Shown here: positions 46,377 to 61,132 of the stretch, piece by piece | How positions within the stretch are numbered: the first letter of the stretch is position 1 | How the letters are laid out: each line of letters starts with the position of its first letter | Assembly: GCA_025766275.1 (NCBI GenBank) | Contig: JAFKAC010000003.1 | Location: 2,170,001-2,234,000 of the forward strand | Source: Lactarius indigo | Taxonomy: Eukaryota > Basidiomycota > Agaricomycetes > Russulales > Russulaceae | Direction of reading: 5' to 3' | Length of the DNA stretch: 64,000 bases | The notes under the pieces: generated by a model | What the model saw: only the letters and a program-made list of their open reading frames with translations | The model's database searches: none | What the model was told of the DNA's origin: nothing | Position numbers and translations under genes: made by a program

Positions 46377-46719
46377 GGAGACAACTTGCACCGTAAGCTT
46401 CAACCACAGGTTTTGACGAATCTCACGGACCGGTCCGCTTTCCATCTCTCCGCTACTCAGATTCAAACTCCGTTTTTATTTTCTCAATGTTACGACAACT
46501 CGGCGTCAACTTTGTCGACTGTGACCTTGCCTCAAAACAGGGTCCTGGTTCGTTTAGCAGTGATATCGCATGTAACCACTTTTTGAATGACTACACATCT
46601 CCCCCATCAGACAGAGATACATTGGACAACATGTATTCTATGGGACTATGGTGTTAAATCGAGATTTTCCCACCAGACAATTAGTGATTGGCCCAGGTAA
46701 CCTCAGGTTCACCAGGGCC

Positions 46720-46813
46720 ACCCGTACCCATCCTCGAGGGTACGGGTTCCCGCGGGTACGGGTTGGGGGTCTCGGGGGTTGACGGGTGTACGGGTGCGGG
46801 GGTTACGGCGGGT
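46720..46813. repeat. G-rich degenerate repeats with an inverted repeat
   Basis: Several copies of a GGGTACGGGT-like unit follow each other on the plus strand (46738-46812). At the left edge ACCCGTACCC (46720-46729) faces GGGTACGGGT (46738-46747) across 8 nt, forming a perfect 10 bp hairpin. Runs of GGG at short intervals could form a G-quadruplex. Confidence 0.6.
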
Positions 46814-47339
46814 AAGCAAAATATGAGGGCATCGTACGAGCGCGAACGCGCACAAGAGACCAAGAGCGACTCCACACAAGTCTTGGCTTGAACTCAAGAC
46901 GGACATGAGTGGACTGAGTTTGACCAAAACGCGAACGACTCAAACTCTCAGAGGGGCCCAAGCGGGAGAAGGGGGGGAAACTCGTGTCGAGTTTGGAAGC
47001 ACGCTGTGAAGTTTGGTTCAGTGACAGGGACACTCTGTATCGACGACTCGGATGACACTGAGTAAAAAGTTAAAAACATGCCCATAAATACATAGTGGTC
47101 GTTGGTCAGTACCTAGGGAGCGAGAGAGTTGTCGTCCCGGTCATCAAGTAGGTCATCCTCCTTCTCATTGACCTCATCTCCAAGCGCTGCCTTGCGCGTG
47201 CTCAGTCCTGGCTTGCGCATATCACGAGGTGCACAGTGATGTTGCGCTCCATTTTGGCGTTCAGGCATGGGCAGTGACAAAGGGCACTTCTTGATGTTGA
47301 TCACCTACCCGAACGTTTTGATGCCACTCCTCATCTCAC

Positions 47340-48011
47340 TACCTTGGCCCGAGCTCGAGCCTGGCGTTTCTTACGGTGCGAGGCAGAAAATGACGAGAGT
47401 GTCGCATGCATAGCGTTCTACTCGATCCTTGTACACGTCTCCGAGCGATCCTGGGATGGTGATCCACGATTTTGTCGCCTCGCTGATTGCCTCAAACGCC
47501 ACCAGTCGGCAGTCCGCCCCGCTCACGAGTCGGTTCGGGTCGTCGAGCATCTCATCGGGCCTAGCATGGGCTTCAGTCCTATCCCACCCCTTGCAATCTG
47601 ATCAGCGCTGGTGCAGTTTTGGAGGGCAGAAACAACTCACTGTTTCGCCATCGCTGAGGGTCCGATGCGCCTTGGATCTCGAGCATGGTAGTACCAACGA
47701 GGCCCGAGTCGTTTGTCAGCATCAAACTCGAACGCGTCGCCTTTCTGTCCGTTCCATGGGCCCGGAAATCTCTTCTTTCCTCCAATCATAGTTGTGACGC
47801 TCAATCGCCGCAAGCTTGACTGAAGAGGCGTGCTAGCCACGGTGCTGGCAGAGAGACTGGCCGGAGGCTCAGAGGCTGTGCCGAGCGCCGCTTCGGGATT
47901 GACGGCCGGAAGTACCTCCCTGGCGGAGTGAGAGGCATGAATTCCGCTACCTCTGGCGATGGAGGAATTCTCGCTACCTCTGGCGACCGAGGAACTGACG
48001 GTTACACTCAA
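47340..48011 (-). pseudogene. Coding-like segment, unknown protein, no clean gene model
   Basis: On the minus strand two frames look coding. One runs 48011-47637 and carries GGKKRFPGPWNGQKGDAFEF with RLGPRWYYHARDPRRIG. The other runs about 47600-47375 and carries ADCRLVAFEAISEATKSWIT and LGDVYKDRVERYACDTLVIF. A GT-AG pair (donor near 47642, acceptor near 47598) lies between them, but the phases do not match, so joining gives a stop. This could be an eroded gene or one with an unusual exon I did not find. No family is recognised, and I see no terminal repeats. Confidence 0.3.
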
Positions 48012-48324
48012 TCAGGGTAATTGCCAGAGTTGGTGGAGGTCTGAGTTGGAAGGCTTGTTTTCGGAAGGCCACTGACCATAGGAGCGGATCGAAAGTTGGG
48101 CAGAGTCAATCCGTTGTCGGTACAAAGTTAACCAGATCTTCAGCCAGACGGCAGTGAAAAGTTCGCCAACCAAAACATCCTGAAGATTCGGAATGATGGT
48201 TACGCACCAGCCGCACCTATCGGAAAGCGCCGAAAGACGACTGTACAGTTATTACGGTGGCGGTGGCTGTCCAATGGTGGTCCTTGGTAGTAATACACGA
48301 CCGTACTCCCTGCACAGATTTGCC

Positions 48325-49090
48325 ATGACCACTATTTCTTCTACCCCCATCGTCATCGACGGCAAGGGCCACCTACTTGGTCGGCTGGCCTCAATTTTAT
48401 CCAAGCAGATCCTCAACGGCCAGAAGATCGTCGTTGTAAGATGCGAGGAGATCAATATATCCGGCAGCTTCTTCCGCAACAAGGTGTGTCGTATTCGCCT
48501 CAATCCGCTATGAGACTGTATCACTTACTCGACCATGCCACCCAAGCTCCGCTATCACAACTTCCTCCACAAACGCCACATCGTTAACCCCAAAAAATCT
48601 GGCCCTTTCCATCACCGCGCTCCTTCCAAAATCCTCTTCCGTGCCATCAGAGGCATGGTCCCTCACAAGACTGCTCGTGGCACTGCTGCCCTCGATCGTT
48701 TGAAACTCTTTGAGGGTGTCCCTCCTCTTTATGATAAAAAGAAGCGGATGGTCGTACCAGAGGCTTTGCGGGTCCTGCGGTTGAAACCAGGGCGTAAATA
48801 CTGCACAGTAAAGGTGAGCCATGAGTTGACTTAACATTACGATGTCTCATCAAGTCTTAGCGTCTCTCCCATGAAGTCGGTTGGGGTTATAAGGATGTTG
48901 TTGACCGCCTCGAGGAGAAGAGGAAGATCAGGGCGAAGGCCTTCCATGAGCGCAAGGTGAGTACATGAATTTCGGTGTTTCTGCGTCTTATCCCAATCCT
49001 TTCATTCAGCTTGCCGCAACCAAGCTGCGTCAAAAGGCGCTCGCGGATACTTCAGCATCGTTCGAGAAGCTCACTGCTCTTGGCTACTAG
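48325..49090 (+). CDS. RPL16: 60S ribosomal protein uL13 (L13a/L16)
   Basis: Four exons (48325-48483, 48547-48813, 48861-48956, 49010-49090) give about 200 aa. [20 protein letters not shown] and [18 protein letters not shown] are followed by [39 protein letters not shown] and a Lys/Arg-rich C-terminal helix ending KLTALGY. This is uL13 on the large subunit. The start at 48325 gives [15 protein letters not shown], the usual family N terminus; the upstream in-frame ATG would add 44 unconserved residues. Length is typical. Confidence 0.96.
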
Positions 49091-49324
49091 ACAGAATATG
49101 CAGTTTTTGTGGCTTTGTGGGAGTATGTTCTATCACGAGGCCTTGTAACTCCATGCTCCTTTATGTTACGTCGTTCCAACTGGTCAACATTGGTTACGGT
49201 GACAGATTCACCGCAACAGACGGTTACGTATCCAGTAGCTGATTGCCTCATCATGTGCCACTCGGCGAACACAGGAATTGTCGCGATAGGATAGATAGTC
49301 AACATATCTGCTCAGGACATAGTT

Positions 49325-50512
49325 TCAGTCGTCGTCGTCCAAGTTGGCTTCCCCGGCAAGCTCCTCGCCAAAAGGATCACCCTGCTCCACTGCCTTCCTG
49401 ACATTCTCGGCCTTCCTCATCCTCTTCAACTCGGACTCACTCTCTTCCTTCGCCTTCTTTGCCAAATAAGCCTTACTACCGACGACCTTCTCTGGGTTTT
49501 TGCATATTTTTAGCCGTCGGTCGATTTCGCGCACCACATCTACTGATGGGATGTCCCCGTCTCGAGTAATGGTCCGCTTAATGGATTCAATGGCTTCAAG
49601 AGCGGCTTCGGCGTTCTTTGACCGCGCCCACGATGCCGCAATTTCAGGGTGAGCGAGTGAGAGACAGGCCAGAGCGATCTGGGAAGGGGGATATATAAGC
49701 TCTACGTCAGTCAGTCGAGACGTGCGGATATGCTGCAGGGCCGTGTCATAGACTCGCTCTAGCTCTTCGTGGGGAGGAGCTTGGGATAATTCCTGACATC
49801 GTTTCAACAAGTGGTCGATAGAGACACAAGCAGAGCCGAACTTGTATGTCGAGCCATAGGCCCCATAAAGCACGATGAGCGTGCCATACAGCGAACTCAA
49901 ATGCGAGACTTTGAGCGACCAAGAACTCGAGATCGAGTACGTCAGACGGTCTGGTCCGTGGTATGTTCGATGTATACGCTTCCAGCGAGATAGGGTGGTT
50001 GGTCGTCTTCGTGGCGAGAAACAATGCAGTCAGCCTAGAAAAGAGTAAACACGAGGTCAATAGACAAGTCAGTTGGTTGCTGTCCTACATGACGTTCTTG
50101 GGATGCCAATCCATCACGGTGTTCTTGAGGTAGAAACGTTTTAAGTAGGTTATTCCAGTCGCCTCAACTTCTTCGGGGAAGCGAAAGTGGCCACACAGCT
50201 GAGATATCTTGGTGATATATAATTTGACGAGGAGGAGCTCCTCGTGGGCGTCGAGGAAATGAACATCTGAAGATGAACCAGGCTACATATAGGTTCGTCA
50301 CAGGGAATCTCAGTGAACACAATGCGCCTTCATCTACACACTGAATCGCTTTCAAACGTGTTCCGAATCGCGGTAATGGCTGCCTCGTTCAGCGCCGTCC
50401 GGGTTGCCCTCAATTGCTCCGCCGAGAACCGCCAGTTCTTGTACTGAGTACTGCTCTGAAAAAGAGGCGTCTTTGCGGGCGGGGCGACATCAGGTGAGGG
50501 TGGCGGCTGCAT
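49325..50512 (-). CDS. CCL1: Cyclin H/Ccl1, TFIIH-associated cyclin
   Basis: Four exons (50512-50342, 50282-50089, 50034-49842, 49792-49325) give about 341 aa. The N terminus has YKNWRFSAEQLRATRTALNE, typical of cyclin H, then LVKLYITKISQLC and YLKRFYLKNTVMDWHPKNVM for the first cyclin box with LTALFLATKTTNHPISLEAY. The second cyclin box includes LIYPPSQIALACLSLAHP. The C terminus is a charged coiled segment ending in an acidic tail. Cyclin H pairs with Cdk7/Kin28 in TFIIH and phosphorylates the RNA polymerase II C-terminal domain. Confidence 0.92.
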
Positions 50513-50997
50513 GGCCAATGAGTGGAGAGAGGCAACAACGAAACCCTATATACGGCAGTAACAGAAGTACTTGTTGGTACGTGCACTGTGCGTTTCCAGC
50601 ATTACGCAACTCGAACTTGCCAGCCGTGCCGCGCCAAACAATCGACCCTGTCAGTGACCGCGACGGTGACACCCTCCATTCAATTTCGTTTTATGCTCCC
50701 TTTCGTGCGTCTTGAGGTACAGAACCCTACGTAGCACTTCTGTTATAGGCTATGTTCCCTAACTTAGGCTCTTTTCTTCTGGGAGACATCCTCGAAGTCG
50801 CTGATCTTTTACACTCATGGGCTTCGTTAGAGATTGCTCGACTAGAGCTTCGTAATATACCCGCGACCAAGGTTTGCTATTATTCGTTCTTGACACTAAA
50901 ACGGAGCACACCGATGGCAAAGCAAAGATGGTCTGGAATAATTCCAGGGAGTGACAGATGACTGGTAAGTAAGGGTGGTAGATAGTCCGCAAGATGA

Positions 50998-52773
<1,776 letters not shown>

Positions 52774-52962
52774 CGCGTCGCGCTGCAGCTCAACGGAGCT
52801 CAGATCAGCCAAGCAGCTTTACTGTGTGGGAATGTACTTACTTATTGGGTTATCGGAAAATACCGAAGCGAGCTGTACAGTTAACCAGAACCTTACACCA
52901 AACGTCGATCACAACACATCGCCACTGTCCCCGGAAGACACGCTTCCTATCCATTGCTCGCC
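52774..52962. promoter_or_regulatory. Probable bidirectional promoter, CBF5/RPL22
   Basis: 189 bp separate the divergent starts of two ribosome-related genes, so coordinate control is likely. No specific site was identified. Confidence 0.5.
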
Positions 52963-53493
52963 ATGGTTAGTGAATGGTCTCGCTTTGCTGAGTACCCTTC
53001 TCAGTAGGCTGAACCCTCTCTAGCCGAAGGCCCCCACATCAAAAGCTCCTGCAGCGAAGCATAAATTTATCGTTGACTATTCCCGCCCGGCCAATGACGA
53101 TCTTTTCGACGGGGCAGCCTACGAGAAGTTCCTTCATGACCGTATCAAGGTCGACGGAAAGGCGGGTCAACTAGGTGACAACATCAAGATCACGCGTGAT
53201 AGTTCGTCTTCAACACGGCTTGGTAGTCTCTACGCACCGTGGCTCACTTCGCAACTAGACCATAACAGGATTACTGTCACCTCCAATATCCCGTTCTCGA
53301 AGCGATACCTGAAATATCTAACAAAAAAATTCTTGAAGAAAAACTCTTTGCGAGACTACCTCCGCGTTGTTGCATCGAGCAAGGATATGTATCAGCTCCG
53401 CTTCTACAACATTGAGTATGTCGTTGAGCGCCCCTGACTGATCTCCAAATCTCACATTTCCGCAGGGGACCTGGTGACGAAGACGATGAATAG
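52963..53493 (+). CDS. RPL22: 60S ribosomal protein eL22
   Basis: Four exons (52963-52965, 53024-53201, 53259-53415, 53466-53493) give about 121 aa. The first coding exon contains only the ATG; the protein then continues [20 protein letters not shown] with [27 protein letters not shown]-like [20 protein letters not shown] and [17 protein letters not shown] are the family signatures, and the tail is acidic (EGPGDEDDE). The acceptor at 53258 rather than 53268 is required to keep the frame. It is the eL22 subunit of the large ribosome. Confidence 0.95.
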
Positions 53494-53865
53494 ATGCCGT
53501 GCTTGTGTGGGCAGCAGCCTAACTTGATGTATGTAGGGGTCGTCTACATTAGCTGTCTGGTGACGTAAGAAATTACCTGTCTGATTTCGGAACGGAGTCT
53601 AGTCACGTCACGAGGATTGATCCCACCAAACCATCATCACCCACTGTCAATTATGGATCATCTCGGATCGGGTAGTGTGCTTTCATTGGCGACGAGAATA
53701 GCCACATCTGCCGGCTAGGGCGTTGACACGGGACAACGCAATCGTCGAATTGATCAAAGGCGTGTGAACTTGTCCACCGAGGACGGTTCCGTGAGTTATT
53801 TTATGAGTTGATCTTGATGCATTATTGTTGTTATTCTCCCTCTGTCTTCCCCTTCCCGTTCGTCG
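53494..53865. other. No gene seen; MAP kinase promoter region
   Basis: About 370 bp between RPL22 and the MAP kinase gene. The last 40 bp are rich in C and T, as is common just upstream of fungal starts. Confidence 0.4.
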
Positions 53866-55413
<1,548 letters not shown>

Positions 55414-55677
55414 GCTCTCTTTATTTTCTGCCAACAAGTACAGTATTGTTATGGACGTTTTTTTTTTGGAAAAGGCAGGGTAGGCGTTTTCGCGTTCTCA
55501 ACGTCCGCGTGTGCTCCCTGATTCCTGTCGTACGCATGTATTTATGAAATTCCCGCACACCTCCGGTTCCCATATGTTATAGAAGATATTGGTACATTCA
55601 AGTTTCCAGAACAGTAACGATAAGAATAAAATTACGAATTAGGGACTACGGTGCCTGTTGGCTGATACACCATTAAA

Positions 55678-57998
55678 TCAGAACTTCCCGCCAGCCCAGT
55701 AACTGGTGGCAACACCCTCAACGCCAAAGTCACCAAATCTCGTGTCGCCTTCCAACTCAGTGCCGTACATCGTCCGCCGCACTGGGGCTGCCGGGGTGTC
55801 TTCAACTCGTGCCGGTGCCGAGGTCATCCCTAACCCGATGCTGGATGCTCTCCGCTGACCATCGATGGGATCAAGTCCGGGACTGGGTATGTCAGGAGAC
55901 TGGCGTGGGGGCGTGCGAAGAAAAGTAGCTGGATCTATGGCAGACTCATGTAGCGTCGGGGAACCAATGGGATTCCTGCCATCCGGTGGGAATCCGAAAG
56001 GACGATACGATTCACTTTGCGGGGGTCGTGCGGCAGGCCGGTAGGGCGCTGGGGCTGGGCTGGGTGAATGTGGGCGTTCCGGATACGGGAGGCTGCTCGG
56101 AACCGGTAGCGTTGACGGCGGATCAGCTAACGGCCCGGTGGGAGCTGGGGTCAAAGTGACAGGGGACCGTGTCACACCAGGGAAGGCAAACGTGAAAGGG
56201 TGTTGGTTCTCCACTGTCTGCGATGAGCTGGCGCGAGAATCATTTCGGTGGAGGTTGGATGGGTTATCGAAAAAGTCGAAATCTTGGTCAGTAAATATCT
56301 CGTCTCCAACCACCCGGTCTCTTGAGGGCTGTCTTGGGGCTGCTGTTGTAGAGGAAGTCGTTGGCGGTCTTGATGGAACCATCTCCGATGGTGGCCGATC
56401 AGCGAATGTATGATTATCCGTTTGCCCGTGAACCGCACTATTCGAAGGGCCCGCAAGAGGTATATTTTCCGCCGACTGCTCCGCCTTTGCACGCTTGCGA
56501 CCTAGAGCACTCATGCGCGACTCTTTGTCTGACGCGTCTTCCTGGTCGGTCTCCGACACATCTTCGGCATCACGGACATCTAAAGATCGCTGCCGCTTTC
56601 CTAAATTGCTCGCTTGCACTGGGACATCCCGAGATGGAGGTTTCACAGGTGAGCCTGCAGGTGGCGGCGGGTATTCAAATACAGGGCTTGACCGAGACGT
56701 TCTCGGGTGTCTGGTTGGATCAGGTTGACGGTGCGGTCTACGTGGCCAATCACGAAATAGGTCGTATGTCGGATAACCGGCACTTACCTAGCGTTCGTTA
56801 AGAGGGAGGTGCGGTCGGGTGGAATGCCTCTTGGAGCATTCGTAGGCTCGTGTACGGATTCTGAGCCACGGCCCTGTCGGAGACGACTTAACTCCGCTTG
56901 TAATTGTTCCATAGAGCTTCTTAGGAGTTGAAGTGATTCTGCCTGCCGATGCAGCTCTCGTAATTCATTCATGACTGTCGTCATCTTGTCATTTAACATG
57001 GCCACTTCTCGAGTATGCACCGATGCTTGTTGTTGAAGTTGTTTCTGAAGGGACGCTATTGTGCGTTGTAGGGGCTGTACCTACAGAAGGATGAGCGACA
57101 TGGGATGAAAAAGTGATAGAGGCACGCGGGGCTCCATACTTGTTCCTCTACAAGCGCCCTCACGCCTGCTTGGCTCGAACTGACGTCTCTGCGGGGGGTG
57201 CTGCGTGTGGTACTATTCTCGTTCGCACGGGGCTGGGGGGGCTCTGTGTTAGATTGGGGCAGCAGAGCTTCCTCGGTAGTACCTGTCAGGCGTTGTTCAT
57301 GCGATGTCTCGTGAATGATAAGATGTATGAGGACAGACCTGCCCGATAAGTGATTAAAGGTTCTGGGAAAATTGAACATGATGGGAAACGTCCGGACGAA
57401 CCTTCTACGATGGCATCTTGCGTGGGCTTTGCTCCACGACCACTCCGTGAACGGACACCCTTCGCAATCCCAACCGATCTTGTAACCGTCCTCGCTCCTT
57501 GTCCTCCAACAATGGTGGGTCGCCCTACGCCAAGTCGTAATTGGGCGTCCTGAGCTTTCCTGGTTCGTGTAATTGGCCCCGGGTGATGCGTTGACGGGGC
57601 TTCGGACTCCGGTTTGACGGCATGTTGTATTTCATCCTCATCGGTGTCAGAATGTATGATAATAGAACTTGTCGAGTGCAAGCGCGACCGAGTTGAGGGT
57701 TGTCTACCTGTGGCCCGCGTTGATACAGTGCGATGGCGCGACGGACGGCGAGGGGAGTGTGGCCTGCTAAGGTTAGACCGAGTCCAAGATAGAAAGAGAA
57801 AATACTAACGGGGATGAGTCCAGTAGTAGCTCAATCATTTCTTCTGTCTTTAGATTTGCCTTGAGACCACGTTCCTGCGCGGCCTCAACGTGTGCGAGTG
57901 AAGGAAGCAAGGTAAACACGCACCTTGCATACCCTCTGTAAATCGGTACGTTTCATGCTTTTAAGGAGTTCCCTCGACAACAAAGATTGACCGGCCAT
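55678..57998 (-). CDS. SAP-like N-terminal, coiled-coil protein, unknown function
   Basis: Six exons (57998-57924, 57874-57810, 57766-57339, 57282-57140, 57080-56788, 56737-55678) give about 687 aa. The N-terminal 50 residues look like a SAP-type helix-extended-helix (LLKSMKRTDLQRVCKERGLK, then NLKTEEMIELLLDSS), which would suggest DNA or chromatin binding. A basic Ser/Arg/Thr-rich region follows, then a coiled coil near residues 240-310 (VQPLQRTIASLQKQLQQQAS and MLNDKMTTVMNELRELHRQA), a nuclear-type basic patch (KRQRSLDV, GRKRAK), and a Pro/Ser-rich disordered tail. A 39-nt stretch near 57363-57401 could be a very short intron; it is in frame either way. No named family is recognised. Confidence 0.68.
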
Positions 57999-58158
57999 TG
58001 GTGATGTAGAGAAAGGGAGGTGGAAGAGGAGAAGTAATCATTCAAGAGACGTGACTTGATCAATTAAACATAAATCACGTGAGCAGAGATAGTCTGTCAC
58101 GGGACTTGTGTTAAGTTAAACAAGTCCAACTTGGCGAGCCTCTCCCCTCGGTCTTCAG
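57999..58158. promoter_or_regulatory. Probable bidirectional promoter, SAP-like/LIM genes
   Basis: 160 bp lie between the divergent start codons. No specific motif was assigned. Confidence 0.4.
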
Positions 58159-60992
58159 ATGGCCTTCTGTCGTCGTTGCGGCGATATTGTCTCTGGTCCT
58201 CGTTGTGTCAAGTGCGGTGGTCTTCCAGTAGGTGAGCCTTTTTGTCCCCTAATTCTACCTCAACCGTCATATTCTCTCAAGCTCCTGTGATAGAATGGAA
58301 TAAGCAGTCCGCCCAAGGCGCTAACAAGGACAGATGGTCTCAAACTTATGTTGCCAAAGCTTCAACCCCATCTGCTCTGCCTACACGCGTCGTACCTCAG
58401 CATTCCTCTCCACCCCTGCGCCCTCGAAGTTTGCAAGGTGTCGCTGCGCTTGCCTCTCGTGTTTCCGAACACATAGCTTCGGCCACTAACTCTACCTCCC
58501 GCCCATCCTCCCCTCTCAAACATAGCAACCTCAGCGAGGATGCAATCTTGTCGGCTCCTGATGTCATCGCTTCCCCATACTCATCTGAGCTCTCCAGGGT
58601 CTACGGCTCGGTACTCCAACCCAAGGAATCATTGGAGAGCTTTCATTGTCACGTCTGCTCTGAACAGTTCACTCCGGATGCGACTATATATCCCCATCCC
58701 ACAGATCCCACGGGAGAGCATTATTTGTGTCGTTCGTGTTTCTCTCAGAACGGCGGCTCACGTGGAAATTGCATTCAATGTACCCGCCCCGTCTTACTTC
58801 TGAAAAGTGAGGGCGGGTTCGTCGAGAAAGCTGGTCAGGTTTGGCATAAAAAGTGCTTTATTTGCTCCGGATGCGGCAAGAACATTGGCGATAATCCTAC
58901 AGTCGATCTACTCGGTCGTCCTTCATGTGCGGAGTGCTTCGACACGTGTCTAGACAGGCGTGATAGTCCCGGCAAGTTCAAGACTCCGACCACTAAAGTC
59001 GACGTTGACAACTTGGATCAGTTTAATCCAACTTCGACTTCCACCGCGTCAAGGGCTCGAAAAGGTAGTTCGACTATTGAAGAACTCGAGCAAGTTCTTG
59101 GCATTCGCCGCAGCCAATCCACTCCTGATACCAACCATGATCGGACGCTTTCTCCCGATGTGGCCTCGGCGCCGCTTCCTAGTCATTCTCACTCTCATCC
59201 CCCGTCTTCCCCTTCACCACCTGTCTTGAGTGACAGTCCCAATCGTCCCACGTCGACCTCTGAAATAGGTCCCGTTTCTCCCTCACGACTGGCTTCCACA
59301 CCTTCTAGACCCGCTTCGAAGATCCCAACCAAAGTTACCCCAGAGGCCATTGAAGCGGTGAAAAGGAGATTTTTGAAACCAGCAGGGTCTCCTTCTGAGA
59401 ACAGTGTACAAGTGCAAGCAACTTCGATCCGTGACAGGCGCCTTGCGGGTGATCCATTACAGACCCCTACTAAATCCTCAGTGCGCTACTCGGATTTCCG
59501 CCTACTTCGTCACAAAGGCTCCGCGTCGTCAATAAGAACAGATAGAGACTCAATGATGTCGCTTTCCTCTGCGGTATCGATGCCGTCGTTGACTTCTGAT
59601 CTCTCTGATACGGCAACGATATCCTCTGGACCCTCTTCTCCCCCTAGCCTGAACGGAGAGCAAGAAGAGTCGGCTAGCTTCCTCTCCTCGTCCCCCCCTT
59701 CGAGCCTTTCAGGACGATCAACTAATTCCGGTTCCTTAAATACCAGAAACCACGACCTCAACAGCGAAACACTCAATATCTACACAAAGCCAGCGATTTC
59801 TAACAGTACACATACACAGCCACGTTCCGACGCGAGGTGTGCGAAATGCTCCCTCCCTTTGTTCGATGTAGCGCACGGTGGCCGATATGTCTCAGTGCCA
59901 GAACCTTCTTCGACTGGTTCACTCCCTCGGACCTACCATGCAGATTGTTTCAGATGCAGGATTTGCAATGGCCTGTTTGAGGAAAAGGAAACAGGACGAG
60001 CAGTATTTGTACGAGGAGTTAGAGGCGCCTGTCACCTCGACGTGAGTATTGACTCCTTCGATGTCGAGAAATGTATTGAGCCCCTTTAGTGTGCCCCTGC
60101 AGATAGAGCCACTGTACCGAAGTCTGTTGCAAGCCCTACCTTGCCTGTTCGTCAACTCCCGGAGGTACATCCCCAGGCTACACGAGAACATTGGCAATCC
60201 GCCTCGTCTCCCTCAACCGCTTCCCCCTCCACCCGCTTGTCCAGCCGATATTCTGCCCCGCTCCAGTTCGCCACAAGTGTGTCTAATCCCATGCCACGCT
60301 TCGGCACTTCCACGTCTTGCCCAGGATGTTTACAGAGTGTGTCACCCATGGAGCGTGGCGTCGTGCCAGGTCCCCAAGGTCAGCGATGGCACTCGTCGTG
60401 TTTGGTTTGTGGTGGCAAGCTAGCAAAAGGGCGTGGTGGGAGGAGGGTTAACGGACAACCTGGTTGCGGCAAACAGTTAGACAGTTCGGCAAAGAGAGGC
60501 ACCGATGAGGGAGGTATCTGGTGTCGAGATTGTTTGGTACGTTCTTCTACTGGTGAGCGGTTCTGGGATTATATTCGATCATTGATCTGGCTTTAGCTAC
60601 TCCTTCCCTATGAGCTACGGGCCCCTCAAGCGTCCCCAACGCGTTCGGGTTCCTCTCGTCCAAAGGAGTACGATTTGGCAACCGGTCCGGAACAATCTGA
60701 TCGCGTTGTAGTACCCCAGCACACTGGCGGTACAACCATTGCCCGCCAATTTACTTGGCTGTCGGGAGGCACAAACGGGGGTGCCGATAATTCTCCCGCG
60801 AGGCACGTGACCGGCGCGCGGTTAAGCCCGACGAAACAGCTGGGCCTGGGCACTCCAACGAAAGTTGCGGTCCAATTTACTGGAGGATCCAAGGGAACAA
60901 TTCGCCCCCGTCCCAAGTCTGCCATCGGGATGAGAGGGGAAGGTCGAGGGATGTTTTTAGTTCAGCAGTTGACTGGCGGGGGTGCTCTGTGA
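58159..60992 (+). CDS. Multi-LIM-domain protein (paxillin-like)
   Basis: Four exons (58159-58231, 58282-60041, 60090-60536, 60597-60992) give about 891 aa. It begins with a small zinc ribbon (MAFCRRCGDIVSGPRCVKCG). LIM domains follow: FHCHVCSEQFTPDATIY with CRSCF, then WHKKCFICSGCGKNIGD with CAECFD, RCAKCSLPLFDVAHGGRYVS with YHADCFRCRICNGLFEEKET, and a last one with SCPGCLQSVSPMERG, RWHSSCLVCGGKLAKG and WCRDCL. Long Ser/Pro-rich linkers separate them. LIM-Ser/Pro-LIM proteins such as Pxl1 act at sites of polarised growth and the septum; that role is inference. The splice at 60042-60089 restores the LIM ending CHLDCAP. Confidence 0.85.
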
Positions 60993-61132
60993 GTGACCCC
61001 CATTTGGACAATGTTTGATGCTCTGTACTGTATTATTAATACCGATGACAAGTTCGTGGCGGGAAAATATAGTGTTCGGATGTGTCTACTTTCCGCCCTT
61101 AGAGACCGACGCCTAGCAGCTTCTCAACAGCG

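Larger units (their letters stand above)
46377..48324. other. Gene-poor stretch of about 2 kb
   Basis: Between ACP1 and uL13. It holds the G-rich repeats (46720-46813), a further minus-strand frame of 63 codons (47113-47304) and the coding-like segment at 47340-48011. No confident gene. Confidence 0.45.
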
